Positions 62,862 through 64,000 of a stretch of 64,000 nucleotides of DNA are shown here, one piece after another. Each line of letters begins with the position of its first letter. Positions within the stretch are counted from its first letter, which is position 1. Position numbers and translations under genes: made by a program. Under the pieces are notes generated by a model. The model saw only the letters and a program-made list of their open reading frames with translations, ran no database searches and had not been told where the DNA came from. The DNA is from Ruegeria atlantica (GTDB taxonomy: Bacteria > Pseudomonadota > Alphaproteobacteria > Rhodobacterales > Rhodobacteraceae), in assembly GCF_001458195.1 (NCBI RefSeq), contig NZ_CYPU01000073.1:1-64000 (forward strand), written 5' to 3'.

Positions 62862-64000
62862 TTACGAGCTCAGCTTTTTGCTGACCAACTCATTGACCGC
62901 CTTGGGGTTCGCCTTGCCGCCGGTTGCTTTCATGACCTGACCAACAAACCAGCCTGCCAGTTTCGGGTTCACCTTGGCCTTTTCGACCTGTGCCGGATTG
63001 GCCGCGATGATTTCGTCCAGCGCAGTTTCGATGGCACCGGTGTCGGTAACTTGTTTCATGCCGCGTTCTTCAACGATCTGCGCCGGGTCGCCGCCTTCGG
63101 TGTAGACAATCTCGAACAGATCCTTAGCGATCTTGCCAGAAATGGCGTCTGAGGCGATCAGCTCGATGATCCCACCCAGCTGCGCAGGCGAGACCGGCGA
63201 GGCGGTGATGTCGTGGTCTTCTTTCTTCAGGCGGCCAAACAGTTCGTTGATGACCCAGTTCGCTGCCAGTTTACCGTTGCGGCCTTTCGCGACCTCTTCG
63301 AAATAGGCAGCCGACTCTACTTCGGCCGTCAGAACCGACGCATCGTAATCCGTCAGACCGAAGGTGCCAATAAAACGCGCCTTTTTGGCATCCGGTAGTT
63401 CCGGAAGCTTGGCTGCGATGTCATCAACCCACGCCTGTTCAATTTCCAGGGGCAGCAGGTCAGGGTCGGGGAAATAGCGGTAATCATGCGCTTCTTCCTT
63501 TGACCGCATCGAGCGTGTCTCACCCTTGTCCGGATCATACAGGCGGGTTTCCTGATCGACAGTACCGCCACCTTCGACGATGGCAATCTGACGCCGGGCC
63601 TCGACCTCGATCGCTTGCTGGATAAAGCGCATCGAGTTCATGTTCTTGATCTCGCAACGCGTACCCAGATGCGAGAAGTCCTGCGTTTCCTGATACTTTT
63701 CATAGGCACCGGGCAAGCAGATCGAAACATTGACGTCCGCCCGCAAGTTGCCGTTTTGCATGTTGCCATCGCAGGTACCCAAATAACGAAGAATCTGGCG
63801 CATCTTGGCGATGTAGGCTGCTGCTTCTTCGGGGCCGCGAATATCGGGGCGGCTGACGATCTCCATCAGGCAAACACCGGTCCGGTTCAGGTCGACAAAG
63901 GACATGTGCGGGTCCATGTCATGGATCGATTTGCCTGCGTCCTGTTCCATGTGGATGCGTTCAATTCGCACCATGCGCGCAGTGCCGTCGCCCATTTCCA
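62862..64000 (-). CDS. gatB: Aspartyl/glutamyl-tRNA amidotransferase subunit GatB (5' part outside window)
   Basis: At least 377 residues of a family that is about 500 long; the N-terminus lies beyond the right edge. [95 protein letters not shown], and the YqeY-like C-terminus ([27 protein letters not shown] ... [22 protein letters not shown]). It helps convert Glu-tRNAGln and Asp-tRNAAsn to the amide forms. GatA and GatC are not in the window. Confidence 0.96.
   Translation of the reverse strand, partial: EMGDGTARMVRIERIHMEQDAGKSIHDMDPHMSFVDLNRTGVCLMEIVSRPDIRGPEEAAAYIAKMRQILRYLGTCDGNMQNGNLRADVNVSICLPGAYEKYQETQDFSHLGTRCEIKNMNSMRFIQQAIEVEARRQIAIVEGGGTVDQETRLYDPDKGETRSMRSKEEAHDYRYFPDPDLLPLEIEQAWVDDIAAKLPELPDAKKARFIGTFGLTDYDASVLTAEVESAAYFEEVAKGRNGKLAANWVINELFGRLKKEDHDITASPVSPAQLGGIIELIASDAISGKIAKDLFEIVYTEGGDPAQIVEERGMKQVTDTGAIETALDEIIAANPAQVEKAKVNPKLAGWFVGQVMKATGGKANPKAVNELVSKKLSS

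Overview
The window is a piece of a marine alphaproteobacterial chromosome, most likely a Roseobacter-group member of the Rhodobacterales. Supporting signs are the G+C-rich coding style, the dcw cluster with an extended mraZ leader, a DUF1127 gene followed by CCUCCUCCC-loop small RNAs, the dnaJ-cobS-cobT aerobic cobaltochelatase neighbourhood, and a CtrA/CcrM-lineage FtsZ with the alphaproteobacterial C-terminal peptide. No rRNA, CRISPR array or intact prophage is seen.

Layout. 1-1.4 kb: an internally deleted IS3-type insertion sequence sits in the C-terminal part of a large serine recombinase gene, next to the 3' end of tRNA-Tyr (remnant of an integrated element). 1.6-11.4 kb: rlmB, small exported or lipid-anchored proteins, and the histidine genes hisB-hisH-hisA-hisF-hisE. 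All his genes are on the minus strand but are split by plus-strand genes for exported DUF2147 and DUF302 proteins. Then come a stand-alone Lrp/AsnC ligand-binding domain, a membrane protein and a GNAT acetyltransferase. 11.4-19 kb: two identical tRNA-Gly genes, a 50-residue exported peptide, a MAPEG protein, pyruvate carboxylase, an FMN-dependent alpha-hydroxy-acid dehydrogenase and a membrane GGDEF diguanylate cyclase. 19-22.4 kb: a UvrD/PcrA helicase, a DUF1330 protein, then a DUF1127 gene with six consecutive stem-loops, each showing an anti-Shine-Dalgarno-like CUCCUCCC loop (CcsR/cuckoo RNA family), ending in an intrinsic terminator.

22.8-48.5 kb: the division and cell wall (dcw) cluster in the order mraZ-rsmH-ftsL-ftsI-murE-murF-mraY-murD-[2.6 kb accessory insert]-ftsW-murG-murC-[small membrane proteins]-murB-ddl-ftsQ-ftsA-orf-ftsZ-lpxC-bamD. 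Upstream of mraZ lie 10-bp-spaced TGGGN repeats (probable MraZ sites), a promoter-like sequence and a perfect terminator hairpin inside the leader, matching the UpsM leader RNA known from Rhodobacter sphaeroides. Of three small membrane genes before murB, the third is frameshifted by a 22-bp tandem duplication.

48.5-64 kb: recN, a ClC chloride channel, a Tat-exported DUF3179 protein, DUF427, aminopeptidase P, cobT - 63-aa membrane protein - cobS (all overlapping), a Hint-domain protein, a J-domain protein, bolA, an HxlR-like regulator divergent from a VOC protein over a shared palindromic operator, a DUF4177 protein, and gatB, which runs off the right edge.

All functional assignments come from reading motifs and gene order in the translated sequence; no database search was run. 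Starts were moved from the longest open frame to internal ATG/GTG/TTG codons where signal peptides, Shine-Dalgarno sequences or family N-termini required it.
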